Shown here: in pieces, positions 49,511-61,810 of the stretch
Position numbering within the stretch: position 1 is the stretch's first letter
How the letters are laid out: every line of letters starts with the position of its first letter
Assembly: GCF_003254395.2 (NCBI RefSeq)
Contig: NC_037644.1
Location: 3,819,501-3,883,500 of the forward strand
Direction of reading: 5' to 3'
DNA length: 64,000 bases
DNA from: Apis mellifera
Taxonomy: Eukaryota > Arthropoda > Insecta > Hymenoptera > Apidae
Notes under the pieces: generated by a model
Seen by the model: only the letters and a program-made list of their open reading frames with translations
Database searches by the model: none
Told to the model about the DNA's origin: nothing
Made by a program: the position numbers and the translations under genes

Positions 49511-52329
49511 TGTCTATGCTTTTTCTTCGACTCTTTTTCTTTGAATAATTTCGAATTATCGAATTAAACGTTTTAGCAAAATTTCTCATTTAGTTAAATA
49601 GGGAACGATGCTTGTTACATTTAGATTTTAAATTTGAGTTTAGAATTGAATAATCGTGATTTGAGAAAGTAGTGAGCGATGGAATATTTGGAGGATTTGA
49701 AATGAGATAATTGTTGGATAAATCATTGGCAATCAAAATGTATTCATAAGAAAAAAATATCGTATAATTTTTATACGATACGTTTTATTTACGCATTTTG
49801 AATATGTATGTATGATAAATTGTCTAATTGATTTTCTCATCTAATTTCCTATTTATTTCGAAAATAACGTGGCGTGATATTTTGATATTAAATAACTAAC
49901 GTGGAAAATGCAATGTCATATTCCGATTTTATTTGATTTTTCTACGTATTTACCATTGTGTAATAATTCTGTAGATATAGATTTTTCCTCGTTCACTCAT
50001 CAGATTCGGTTTTGACCAATGAACAACAAGCATTTCTGTTCCTATATCACGCCATTTAATTAGAATCACTTTTTGAAAAGAATTATCTTTTTCAACATAA
50101 TTCATATAATTTATTACAAGAGTATATATATATATATATATATATATATTTAGAAATAAATCATCAAAGATATCAAAGATTTTTCAGTTTCTATAAATAT
50201 TTCGTTTTATCAGTTTTGAAAAAATTTATGATTTATTTGCAAAATGAATAGAACCCACAAATATTTGTACATAATATAAAAATTATTGAAATTGCTTGAA
50301 AAAATATTTTTTATTCAATATATTTTTTAAATCAAGGCCAATGATGAAATTCTTGATATCTTTTACTGACCATTCACAAAGAATTTCATTGCATTCACAA
50401 TGCGTTAGTGACCAAATGTAGAAGTTCCACTATTACGTGACTAAATTAAGATCTCTTTTCCTTCTGTGTCACCCACGTTGCATGACTAACCCATATTCGT
50501 ATAGTTAGAAAGTTCTTGATTGATATTGTGTATTGTAACTTTCATTTAACAAATTGTATTTCTTTATATGTATTGTATTTGTATACGATACATAAAAAAA
50601 CTTAATTTTCTTCATTCTGTAATTTTACAAATAAAAATATTATATTTTAAAAGTAAAAACTATTTGCTATTAATTCTCATCCAATATTTCTGAACACTCG
50701 TGATAGATTTAAAAATTATATCTATATCTATAAAACAATCTATTTAAAATAAAATATTGTTTGACATAAAATATTAACCAATAGGATAAGATATTAATGA
50801 CTTTTAAACGAAACATTATTTGTTTTTTTTTTTATTTTTTTTATTCACTATATAATAATACTTATTAAGATGTGTCACATGATAACATTCTCTACAATAT
50901 AAATAGAATGTTGTATATGATCGTGCTATCTACAATACGCCAATATGTTTCGATACCTTAATTATTGGATAAGAATGATAGTGATCCAATTTTTGTAAAC
51001 ATTTTAATTACAAAATATTTTTTTTTTAATTTTATATATCCACAGTTACATATATCTTGTATATATATATATATTTGAGAATATGATTTGATGTGGGTCG
51101 GATTGCAGATTTATTTGCGAAAATTGCGATTCTCATTGCAATCATTCTGTGTGAATATTGCTAAATAGTCTTTGAGTTTTTATCGATATGTTCATATATG
51201 TACGTTGATTGATTGTCAACAAGTTAATTTTCACTTACGATGTTTTGTAGTTTAATATATATTGTTTGATACGAGAAAATACTGAATTATATTTGGTTTA
51301 AAGATCAAGGACAATTCTTTCCAATGAATATTCAGTAATTTATACATATTTTAATATATATCCATCAAAAATACTTTATAATATATCTTCGATTATTGAA
51401 TATGGAAAAGTTAAAAATAATGATTAATTATATAGGTTATTACTAACAGTTTGAAATTTCAATAATTTTGAAAAAAACATTACAGACGTCATCTACGTAT
51501 TGTCACGTGTTATAGATAAAACAATGTTAATGAGATTTAGGAGGAGTTAGATTAATACTAATAATCATTAATTGAATTCTATGTTGTTGTTTCGGTTAAT
51601 CATATCAAATGAATTGAATGAAACTGTATTTTATGGAATGATATTATATCATAGATCATTTTATTTATCTTAAAAAATGCTATTATATTATAAATAAAAA
51701 ATATAGATTTCTAAAAAAATCTTAAAAAAAAATTAATTCGATGTCTTTTTTATCACTGTATTTGCAGAAAAATTATTTATACTATTTTAATATTCCCCTT
51801 TATATCGAAGAATTTATATAAGAAATTTTTTTTAATAAATTTCATCTTTTGTATTATTTCCAATTGATCTCCTAGAGATATATAACAGAAATATACATAA
51901 ATCTATCCATTATAAAGAAATAGAAGAGAGATTTTTAAATTAAAATTTTAAGGATTCAAGTTCTGGAAATCTAGATAAAGAATTAAATAAGAGATCAATA
52001 TTGAATATCTGTAATAATATTTAAATGGTTCAATATAAAAAAGAAGATTTCACAATAAATATGAAATATATAATTATGTGGAACTGAAATTATATTAATA
52101 ATAATATATAAATTTATATTATTTCAAGCTCTAAGAATGAAATATAAAATTAGAAAATATAATTAATATTAGGAATATTTAAGAATTGTTTGTCTCAAAA
52201 TTTAGAAAATTAAAAAAGAATAAAATATTACTTTTATTATATAATTATATATTTATTATCTTTTTTAAACTATTTCAATTCTCCATATTTATTTCCTTAA
52301 CCTTCAATTAATATAAATGTTAGACATTG
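49511..52329. other. AT-rich stretch with moderately G+C-rich patches
   Basis: Possible 5' leader sequence immediately after the promoter (49511-49690). A (TA)n run lies at 50123-50149. A G+C-richer patch at 50340-50530 contains cattcacaatgcgttagtgacc and a GTGTCACCCACG, without a frame. No exon is supported. Confidence 0.5.
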
Positions 52330-52830
52330 TTTGAAACTTCGTCTCTCATCTCCGCGTATTAACTTTTCGATCAAATGTGTTCCATTTTAAACTCATTCCG
52401 TATTATGTATCGTGTTGTTAATAATTTGAGTGCATATGATATTCTACACGTAGTAATGTTATACATATATCATTTAATATCATCAACTATTACATGTCAA
52501 TACCGCATCTGTCTTGATTAATCATCTCGAAGGACATCTTCCGCAATGTTTTGTGTATTTTCATTGACACAAGCTGTTACATAGGTGCATAAAAATTTAA
52601 AGTTCTGAGGTGAATTTTAAATTGTGGAATAATTTTCATACGGACACAGGTGCAAACTTTAAAATATGCTCTAAAGGATCTGGAAGTTTCGAGATGCATA
52701 AATCTTCTATGGAACATAACGCATCTGCACGTGTAATGTGTTACCTGAAATATTGCTTGTGTATTATGCACATGCTTATTTTATTTCCCTATTTTCGGAT
52801 CGATCTCAACTTCGACACGATTTAAAGAAC
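52330..52830. other. G+C-richer patch with overlapping short frames on both strands
   Basis: A plus-strand frame open to TAA at 52823-52825 has its first ATG at about 52694 (43 codons). A minus-strand ATG frame (52771-52577, 64 codons) overlaps it and passes a CAG|GTAACA donor-like site early. Neither shows a domain. One of them may be an exon, or the patch may be regulatory. Confidence 0.25.
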
Positions 52831-52839
52831 ATGGAGATT

Positions 52840-55559
52840 CGAATTACTACACAATTCCAAAACTCTTGAAAGTCTTGATTACTCTTGCAAAACTTACAAG
52901 TTAGTTGTTAGTTTTAGAAGTTTCAATAAAGTAAATTCTCGTAAATTCTCAGTAACATTTCTCACATAGAATCAAATCTAACTGAAAATCTAGAATTTAC
53001 AATTAAATAAAAAAAACGGATTGATTATTAATGTGTTTTTTTTATTGCTTTAATTTTCTTATTTAGTAGTTAAAATATTCTTATGTTTAACTTCTGATTC
53101 TATCATATGAAAAATATCGAAATTTTCAATACTTCTTTTCTAAAATCATTAAAACCTCTAAAAATTGTTCAAATTGTATTAAACATGATTCGAATTTTTT
53201 ATCATTTATGTATACGTAAAAAAGAATATATATTGTTTTATGAAAATTTTATTAATAGAAATTGAATATCGAATATATTGAAATTTAATTTTATTTAATT
53301 TTCATGTAATTTTGTAATTTCATGTAATTCATGTAATTTTAATGACACTATAGCATTTTTTGTAAAGGATCAAATCTTCAATAAGAGATAATTTTCTATT
53401 CTTGTCATAATGTCATCATCTCATGATTTAAAGATCGCGAAAAAAACGCGATTATTTATATAAAATTATATTCGTACTTCAAGAAATTTCTATACTTCAG
53501 AAAAAAATGAGTCAAGTTTTCGTTTCGAATAACTGATTTTAAATGAGAATGTGAAATACTTAAAAAAAGAAAAGAGCAATATTTTAATCGAATAACTCGA
53601 ATTATTTCAAATGGTTTTTATTTAAAAGAATTACTGCCTATAATTTATTATTCTTATTCGTATTTATTAGGTTCAAATATTTAAATATTTTCCAAAAAAC
53701 TTTTTTATATACTTTTTATTACTTAAATACGGAAATACAAATAAAAATTACAGTTAAATATTTATAATATAGTTTAATATTAAAACGAATTTTCGTAATA
53801 ATTGGGACAAATGAAAATTAATTAAATTTATAATTACTGGCAATTTTAATAATTACGAAATAGTTAAAGTATAAAATATTCAAACTGATATATTTATACA
53901 ACAAATATAATCGTACATATTCGTTGGAATAATAGAATAATAATTGGTCGGTGTTTGAATAATTTTAAGATTCAATTTTTTAACGATGTTCTTTTATAAA
54001 AATAATTGATTTAATTGTATTTCTCATTATTCTTTATTCTCTCATGGCAATTTATGCTTGTTTGTTTATTTATATATTTCATGTATTTTGTTATTAATAT
54101 TTCTGCTTTTTTTTTTATATCTAATTTGCTATCTTGCGTTTAATTCATATGAAATTATTGATCGAACTGATTTAAATAATTAAAAACTGTTTTAAATAAT
54201 TAAGATGTTTTTATTATTTATACCCATTTAAATGGATTTAAATTCTAATTAAAATATATAAATTATAGAAATTTCGTTATAAAGATAATTTTTGGAGTTT
54301 GAAAATAAATTAACAATTGCAGTGGAACATAATTATTAGTTTAATTATTTAAATTATCGATTATCCGAACTGTAATATGTAACTAAAATAATATAACAAT
54401 GTTTATTAATATTTATTAAAATTATTTTATAATTATTTATTTATTAATGGTACTTAATAATGATTAATTTTTACATAATAAATATCTATATTCGAAAATT
54501 GTTTAATTTTTAGTCGTTTCATAAATTTTTTGATGCAAATCTTCATTTAAAGAATAGTATTCAATATTTTTTAAATTTAATTTTTTCTTAGTTTAATATA
54601 AACATTTAAATATTAAGTTCTTTAATTTGCACAAGTTAATTTCAAGTTGCATATTAGTTTCAATCTTGTTCTTGTTCTTAAGCGATAGGTAAGATTTAAT
54701 CAAATTTTCAAACTTTCTTCGTTCAAACAATCTATTAGTTCTTAATAAATCAGTTTTCTCAAAGTTAATCCAATATTTTGTTGGCTTTCCAAACTTTCAT
54801 TACCAATTTGTATTTTTCTTTTTTTTTGACATTTATTGTATATTGTATATTTTTTATTTTTTTTAAAATATCCAGAATTTAGTATTCTATTATGGTATTC
54901 TATTTGGTATAAAAAAATTCCTAGATGAATTCATATCAAAAATGTTGATAATTTAAAAGATTGATTTCACTATCTGAAAGATTGTAGATTTATTTGTCAA
55001 TCAATCTTTATGTTCTAGAAAATTTGATTAAAATCAGAATTTTCGACTTAATGAATTTCGACTTGTTAAATAACATTCGATAATATTTTTATTAGCAATA
55101 ATATATTATTTCTGCTTACTAATGGATTATTACTAATGGATTCATAATAATACATTTCATTATTATACGCATATAATGGCTGATAAAATTTATTATTGTA
55201 TTAATTATTAATATACTCTTTAAAATGGGATAATTTTTTTAAATTTAAATCAAATGACTTGAATCATTGATATATATTAGAAGAATTAATTTATTAGATA
55301 GAAGAAAAATTTTTTAAATTATTATTGATCAGAATTATGCAGAAAAATTGAACTTGAATCCTTTTAATATTTTAAACAAAGTTCAAATTTGATCCAATTT
55401 CGAAAAAGTCCTTCATTGTCATTGAATAAGTTTAACATCGAAATCATAATATCTCGGATAAAAATTATACTTAATGGAAACTAATTCCCAGAATCAACTA
55501 ATTCATTTTGATATTATTGAAAAATGTTTTTACACGAGCAATTTTGATTATTAACTGCA
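52840..55559. other. AT-rich non-coding stretch
   Basis: Simple direct repeats such as three tcatgtaatt words at 53300-53341. No supported gene. Confidence 0.6.
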
Positions 55560-55730
55560 CAAACAGTCACGAGACAAGTAACAACGTTTAACAACCATCA
55601 ATATTGGATGTTTGCTTATAATTAGTCTTGGCGTTGACATTCTCTTTTCACTTTTTCGTGGAAAATTTTGTCAATTAACGACACTTTAAACTTATACAGA
55701 AATATTAATCGATATTGTTTAAACGTAGGG

Positions 55731-56069
55731 TCAATTAGAGAAATTTTCGCGTGAAGAAATCTCGATGGAATTCTGCTCGTGGAATCTCGAACAGGGAAGA
55801 AAGTTAGGCTCGTTAAGCTCGTCCTGTCTCGAATTTGTAGACTCGATGAGTCTGGAACGTCGGAGAGAAGGAATCATCATCTCTCCATTGACACCAATTC
55901 GCGAATCCCCTGGCGAAGAACACCGACTAATTATATTCCACTGTGCGAAGGAAATTTTCGAAGAGTCAGTCTTGTTTGAGGTTTTCGTTGGTTGACTTAA
56001 TACTTGAAAAGCTGACGCTGCCATTTCCCCAGATTCCAAACGAACAGAAAAATTTGCATTTGTATTCAT
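55731..56069 (-). CDS. Unidentified 112-codon ORF in a G+C-richer block
   Basis: A minus-strand ATG frame (MNTNANFSVRLESGEMAASA and on) ends in TGA at 55731-55733. It is rich in Ser, Arg, Asn and Glu and has no hydrophobic segment, signal peptide or known domain. The composition is protein-like, with good use of G/C-ending codons, and the block (55740-56050) stands out from AT-rich flanks. A 76-codon plus-strand ATG frame (55765-55995, MEFCSWNLEQGRK) overlaps it antisense, so only one, or neither, is real. The block is full of tcga words, which keep both strands open. No promoter or splice partner is identified. Confidence 0.28.
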   Translation of the reverse strand: MNTNANFSVRLESGEMAASAFQVLSQPTKTSNKTDSSKISFAQWNIISRCSSPGDSRIGVNGEMMIPSLRRSRLIESTNSRQDELNEPNFLPCSRFHEQNSIEISSRENFSN

Positions 56070-56179
56070 CAATTATTCCACTTATTTTATCCGATGGAAG
56101 GATGTAATTGGGGTGGAAGATTCGCTTCGTAGTAATTGTGCGATTGCGTTTATGGAAAAATGGAATTTGGGTCATTTTG

Positions 56180-59164
56180 TAAAATGGGGATGAATTAAAG
56201 GATTTGTAAAAAGGCAGTTTTACTTTTTATGTTTATTTTTATTTGTTATATATTCTATTTTATTAAAAAAAGAAAAATATTATAAAATGAATTTAAATAA
56301 AAAATTAAGTTAATTCTTCTACAATGGTTTCGAAACCAATTAAGAGGAATGTTATAAGAATAGTGTGATAGAATCATTTGTATTATGTAACTTGTCATAT
56401 TAAACTATATTATATGGAAGGATTGATGCAATTTTTGTACTGTTGTTCTATGAGAATCGTATTTTCAAAATATATTGCAAAAAGATTACCTTAAATTGTA
56501 ATTGATTAATTCTTCAATTAGTTTTTTAACAGTAACTGTCATTAATCAAATGATACGTAATAAATTGAAAAATTTAAAAACAAAAATTTTATTAGATTTT
56601 GAAGAAAAAGATGCAAAATAAATATTCATAATAAATATTCAAATCAAATTTGATAGGAGATAATTTACGAATATATGAATGTGATTTCAATTTATGATTT
56701 TCAATTCTATTGTTACATTCTATTGTTTCATTAGAATATAATTTGTATTTATATGTTATATTTTTCTCTGTTTTAACGCAAGAGAATGATAATTCTAACA
56801 ATATATCTATATGTATATACAAGTTCCAATGTAGAAATCTTTTATAATAAATATGAATTTAATTTAATATTCTTATTTCAAACAATTTTTGATTTCTTTT
56901 TAGTTTAAATTATTTAATTAAAAATTTATTTTAATAATTTTTTTCCATTTATCTTTCTATTATAGTTATGCAACGACCATTTCTAAGAATCGTTATGTGA
57001 AGATAGATAGCTTATAACTAATATGACGTAATTTTTTTGACTGCATATGGAATTTAAATGCACGTTGCAAAGGTGAAGAATAAAGTTATAATATTTCTAC
57101 TAGCACTTTCCAGTTTTAAACTTCAAAAAGATAGATCAAAGGCATGCAGTGTGATTTCATAATTCGATTATAACTAATGCTGCAATAATAATGTCTGCAC
57201 CCCATAATCCCCAAAATTATTTTATTATTTGTAACAATTTTTTTGTAGTAAATTTTTTATACTTAAAATCTTTGTATATATACTAAGTTTTATATAATGT
57301 TTAAAAGAATTTTAAAAGAAAATTCACTCGTTTTAACTATGTTATTTCATCATAAATAATGATAATGAAATTTATACAGTTTTATTTAAAAGAAATTTCA
57401 ATCACTTTAATATCTTGAAAAAAATCTTCCAAGAAAATTTTTTCTTATTATAATATTTATTCCATTGAATCAAATATCTAATATTTTTAGTAATTATATG
57501 AAAAATGAAGAATAATTTTATGTGAAAAAATAAGTATATAAAAATATGAAAATATAAAATATAATTTTTTTGAGATTTCGTTTTCGAATAAAACAAAGTT
57601 GAAAAATTTTCAAGTATAAAATTAGTTATTGTTTGATCAGATACGAATCGAAATATCGAAATATCGATAGTTTTATATTTACTTTACTTTATGATAATTT
57701 TTTTTATTTAAAAATTAATTTTTAAAGGAAATTTAAAAAAATTAGGTGAAATTTAATTGTTTAATTGTTTAATTTATTATATTATATAAATTGTTTAATT
57801 TAATTATATGTAGATTTTCTCAAAAAAATTTTATTCTATATTTTTTGCTTATTTTCATAGAATATTTTTATAGAATAATCGATATTTATTTGTATCTGAT
57901 CAATAACTAATTTTACTTATAGCTGAAAATTTTTCAAATTTGTTTTACTCAAAAAGTCAAAATCTCAACAAATTTTTATTCTGTTATTTTTGATTTATTT
58001 TTTTTTTTACATAAAATTATCCCTTCGTAGAATACTTCTAATTATATTTCCAATTACAAGACATTTGATGTTTTTTGTAAAAAAAAAGGCATTTTTTTAA
58101 TATTTTAAAATATGTTATAGAAAATAAAATTTTAAAAATTTTTCTTATATTTATAATCATTGATTTTAGTTTTTTAAATATGAGAAAGATAGTCGCTACT
58201 ATTATATGAATTTCATCTATATAATTATATATACATCATTATCGACTATTTACTTTTTTTATATAATTACAATGTTTTTCTTTTGACATTTCTTTCTGTT
58301 TTCATTATTCCCATTATTTTCTTTTTCATCTTCGAATAATGTGTCATCCAATGCGTGTAACAGTTTAATATTTTCTTACTATTTTCCATCATGTTTATTC
58401 TATTACTGTTTAATTTCCTTGTTTAATTTTACATTTAATGAATAAAAATCTATTTGAAATTTATGCACAACGATGCAATTATAAATTTCTACTTTTGTTT
58501 CTCAAATTAAGATAACTAATATAATTTAACTTCAATTTAAATATGAATCAAATAACAGTATTTAAATTTGAAATTAATAGAGAAATTCTTTTAAGTAATT
58601 ATTGTTATTTTAATTTTTATTTAATATAAATTTTCTAATTCTATTCTATTCTATTCTATACTAAATGATAATATGATCTGTTACACAATTTGAATATTTC
58701 TATATAACTATATCATGATGGAGTAAAGTTACACCACTATGTATCTTAGAATACATGTTACTTTATTTTTGCATAATAATTCAAATATTTTTCTCATAAG
58801 TGATATTATTAGAAAGAAATTCGATCGGTACATGATAAATCTAATAATCCTTAAAGGGAATAAGTCGAGCATAAATACTTTTGCTTATAAATTCAAAGAT
58901 CTGTAATTTTTATTTATTTTTTAAAGATAACTTTATTGAAATTTATAGATGAATGTACTTATATATTTATAGATATATTTGAGATTACAATAAAGTATTT
59001 GTTAACTTAAAGAAAAATTGTAATGAAGAAAATGGATTATGAGTTTGTGAAATATAAAATATAAATTTGTAAAATAGAGAAATAAATAATTTATTATTTA
59101 TAAACATATCTTATCTTATTCAAATAAGCGATGATTGGAATCTTTTATTAATTTTCTAACAAAA
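56180..59164. other. AT-rich non-coding stretch
   Basis: An (ATTCT)4 microsatellite lies at 58638-58657. A slightly G+C-richer patch sits at 57040-57200. No supported gene. Confidence 0.6.
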
Positions 59165-59593
59165 ACATTTCTAAATTTATTTAATTTATCCATTATTTAT
59201 TTTATTATTATTAAATTTATATTAATTATTTTTATTTACTTTATATTAATATTATTTTGCCATAAATTCTTATTTTTGTATAAATATCAATTTATTTTAG
59301 ATTAACAAAATTAAGATCGATCAAGTAAATATTATAAATATTTTTATTTTCTCTAATTTTCAACATATTAAAATTATATAACAATTGCCTTTAATTGTAT
59401 GATTTTTTTATTTATAAATTTATAATTAGAAAAATATCAATATTATTCGATCGATTTTAATTTTGTTAATCTAAAATAAACGGACATTTATACGAAAATA
59501 AGAATTTATTACACAAAACAATATAAAATAAATAAAAATAATTAATATAAATTTAATAATAATAAAATAAATAATAAATAAATTTAGAAATGT
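59165..59593. repeat. Fold-back element: long imperfect inverted repeat
   Basis: The left arm (59165 to about 59360) is the reverse complement of the right arm (about 59405 to 59593), with scattered mismatches and small indels. Paired blocks include acatttctaaattt at both outer ends, a run of atttattttattattattaaatttatattaattattttta, and ttttagattaacaaaatta / taattttgttaatctaaaa close to the centre. The loop is about 45 bases. The element has the form of a fold-back/MITE-type transposon or a hairpin locus. No coding content or clear target-site duplication is seen. On its right, an aaatgtacaataaagaaatta unit repeats about three times (59587-59683). Confidence 0.85.
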
Positions 59594-59631
59594 ACAATAA
59601 AGAAATTACAAAAAAGAAATGTACAATAAAT

Positions 59632-60006
59632 TTAGAAATGCACAATAAAGAAATTATAAAAAAGAAATGTACAATAAAGAAAGTTAGTTTGCAGGAATAA
59701 CGTTTCTGATTCAGCTTCAGGATTTTTTACATATCCAATAATCGTTGCTTTTTGCAAATGTTCGTTTTTTTCGCAGTAATACTGAAAAGAACAAAAAGAT
59801 ATTTTACATTTTACCGGATAAAATAAAAATGTCGCAGTCCTTTGCATTTTTATGTTTTCCGAATTGTAAAATTCAATATGTATGTATTCACTGCGTATTT
59901 TCGGATTAAACGGCAGCTCTAGCTTTAATTTAATTCTGTAAGTTGCAACTAAAGAGTTAAACGAGGTTGCGTATATTAAATAAACAACATGGCCAATAAT
60001 ATTAAC
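59632..60006 (-). CDS. Open frame of 124 codons with exon-like features, unknown protein
   Basis: On the minus strand the frame is open from 60006 to TGA/TAA-free sequence ending at 59632. The central part is protein-like (KLKLELPFNPKIRSEY, ATFLFYP, EHLQKATIIGYVKNPEAE), while the last ~15 residues are F/Y-rich run-off. A plausible acceptor (acttacag) would start an exon at 59935. A GTAAAA...TTTTCAG stretch of 33 nt inside (59814-59782) mimics an intron but is in frame and too short. The first ATG is at 59847. The segment 59690-59990 is G+C-richer than its flanks. It may be an internal or terminal exon, or a pseudogene fragment beside the fold-back element. No family is recognised. Confidence 0.33.
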   Translation of the reverse strand, partial: VNIIGHVVYLIYATSFNSLVATYRIKLKLELPFNPKIRSEYIHIEFYNSENIKMQRTATFLFYPVKCKISFCSFQYYCEKNEHLQKATIIGYVKNPEAESETLFLQTNFLYCTFLFYNFFIVHF

Positions 60007-60269
60007 TTATCTGATTGGTATAATTATTTCAATTATTTCAATTATTATTATATTATCGTTATTATTATTTACATTAACTTATAATTATTTTAATATTAAA
60101 TATAATTGATTGAAAAGAAAATCGATTAAAAAAAATATATATATAAAAATATATAGAGATTTAATTCCAATTTGTTGAAACAAATTTGAATTAAACGAAT
60201 TTATGAATTTTACCAGAATTATGGAAAATTGAAATTCGAAACAATTATATGATACATATTACTAACAAC

Positions 60270-60790
60270 TGTAAAGTGAATGTAACTCCTACACGAAAAG
60301 TATGAAAAGTAGTATCACAGTATGATATCAGGAATACTCATAGCTAATAAAAATTTAAAAATAATAATGTGTTTTATATCATTTTCAAATATATATATCT
60401 TTTTTAATTTAAATTCTTCAAAAATGAGATTTTTATTCCCCATTTTATACGGGAACATATCGATATGAGTTATATATTTTTTGGACCAGCGATGTTTAAT
60501 TTGCCTTCGAGCAAATAAAACATTCGATCATTTCAAAACGCCTCGGTACCTATTTTTGGTAGAGACATTTGAAACAAGCTTTTTAAAACACAAAAAAGTG
60601 TTTAACAATATCCGCGAACAAATGAACAAACTATGGGCGAAGAAATAACAATGATAATATCGACTTTATCGTGGTGCGTTTCGCACTGCGGAAAATGGAA
60701 ATTGAACGAGCAGATAATAGAAAACAGACAACTGTTTTGATGCCTAGAACGAATTTCACAGAATTTCACAGAAGAAGAGTTAATGGAAAT
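60270..60790. other. G+C-richer island with a small ORF
   Basis: Less AT-rich than its flanks, with words such as aaaacgcctcggtacc and gtggtgcgtttcgcactgcgg. The hairpin-like gtgcg/cgcac around 60673-60686 is short. A gaatttcaca word is directly repeated near 60750-60771. The island looks conserved but has no promoter motif that can be named. Confidence 0.35.
60633..60740 (+). CDS. Small ORF, 35 codons, unknown
   Basis: An ATG frame (MGEEITMIISTLSWCVSHCG, then KWKLNEQIIENRQLF) ends in TGA. The composition is balanced with two Cys and two Trp. It sits inside a G+C-richer island and has no splice signals or recognised domain. It may be a small peptide or an incidental frame. Confidence 0.18.
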   Translation: MGEEITMIISTLSWCVSHCGKWKLNEQIIENRQLF

Positions 60791-61339
60791 TCGACAAATA
60801 GAATTGTTGTTAAAACTTGATTAAAGACGAAATTAAAATAAAAAAAAAAAAAAAAGAAAACGTAATAGAGAACGAAGACTTGTTTGTTTAACTACAATAT
60901 ATATAGAAATCGAGTTAATATTTTGGAATTTATATCTGATCACGTCTTTCAGTATCGAAGTGATTTTTAAATTCAAAAATTGTGTAAAATTGTTCGTAAT
61001 AATAATAACATATTATTGTACATATAAATTAAATTATCTTGATACACTGTATTTTAATATTTTTTATTAATAATTACATCGAAAAAAATAATTGAAAATC
61101 ACATCAACATATCTTTGTATCGATTCACTTTATATAAATTTATCATTCATCGTATCGTACAAATAGAGCTTAAACTCATTATAAAATTCTATTAGAATGA
61201 ATCATCAAAGTTGCTGGCTCGATATTTCTAAACTAACCATTTTTATCACTTTCACATTTACAAGTTTCAATGCAATCGTGAATTTTTTATTTTGCTATTC
61301 GCTTTACTTTTCAACATTTTTACTTAATCATCAATAGGA
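60791..61339. other. AT-rich non-coding stretch
   Basis: Contains a poly-A tract of about 16 near 60840. No supported gene. Confidence 0.55.
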
Positions 61340-61810
61340 ACGTTGAAATCCTTCAATACCAATGAACCTTATCCTTAGGATTAAGGACTTGATTTCATGG
61401 AGTGGAGACAATAACAGTGAAACAAAATATAAAAAGTATCTTGACTGCCCCACGAAGAGAAGGAAATTTTCACTTATCTTAGCAAGTTATCTTAATAATT
61501 GGACATAGATAACTGGAGATATTAGATACATTCCTAGACTCTTCTATTGATACTGAACCAGAACAAGAATTTAATTGGATGGAAATATGATACCAAGAGA
61601 TATAAAATAATCAGAGTTTCTCATAGCTTTATTATACATAGTTTGACACAGTTCATTACAAAGGGGATAAACGGACATTCGAACTCAGAATATCGAACAT
61701 CGCGAACTCTCGATATGAATTTTGAACTTTATGCGACTTATGGATATGGATATTTGAACTTCATACAACTTCACTGTAGGCAACGTTATTTCGAATTATT
61801 TAAGTAAATA
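61340..61810. other. G+C-richer patch, open plus frame without ATG start
   Basis: The plus frame is open for about 86 codons to TAA at 61805-61807, but its first ATG is only about 30 codons from the end. The peptide (SEYRTSRTLDMNFELYATYG) is protein-like without a known domain. The stop overlaps a weak AA|GTAAAT donor. It could be an exon; the evidence is thin. Confidence 0.2.

Noticed and set aside
59782..59814. 33-nt GT...TTTTCAG intron-like segment inside the minus-strand frame
   Set aside because: Shorter than known functional insect introns and a multiple of three without a stop, so it is more simply coding or incidental.
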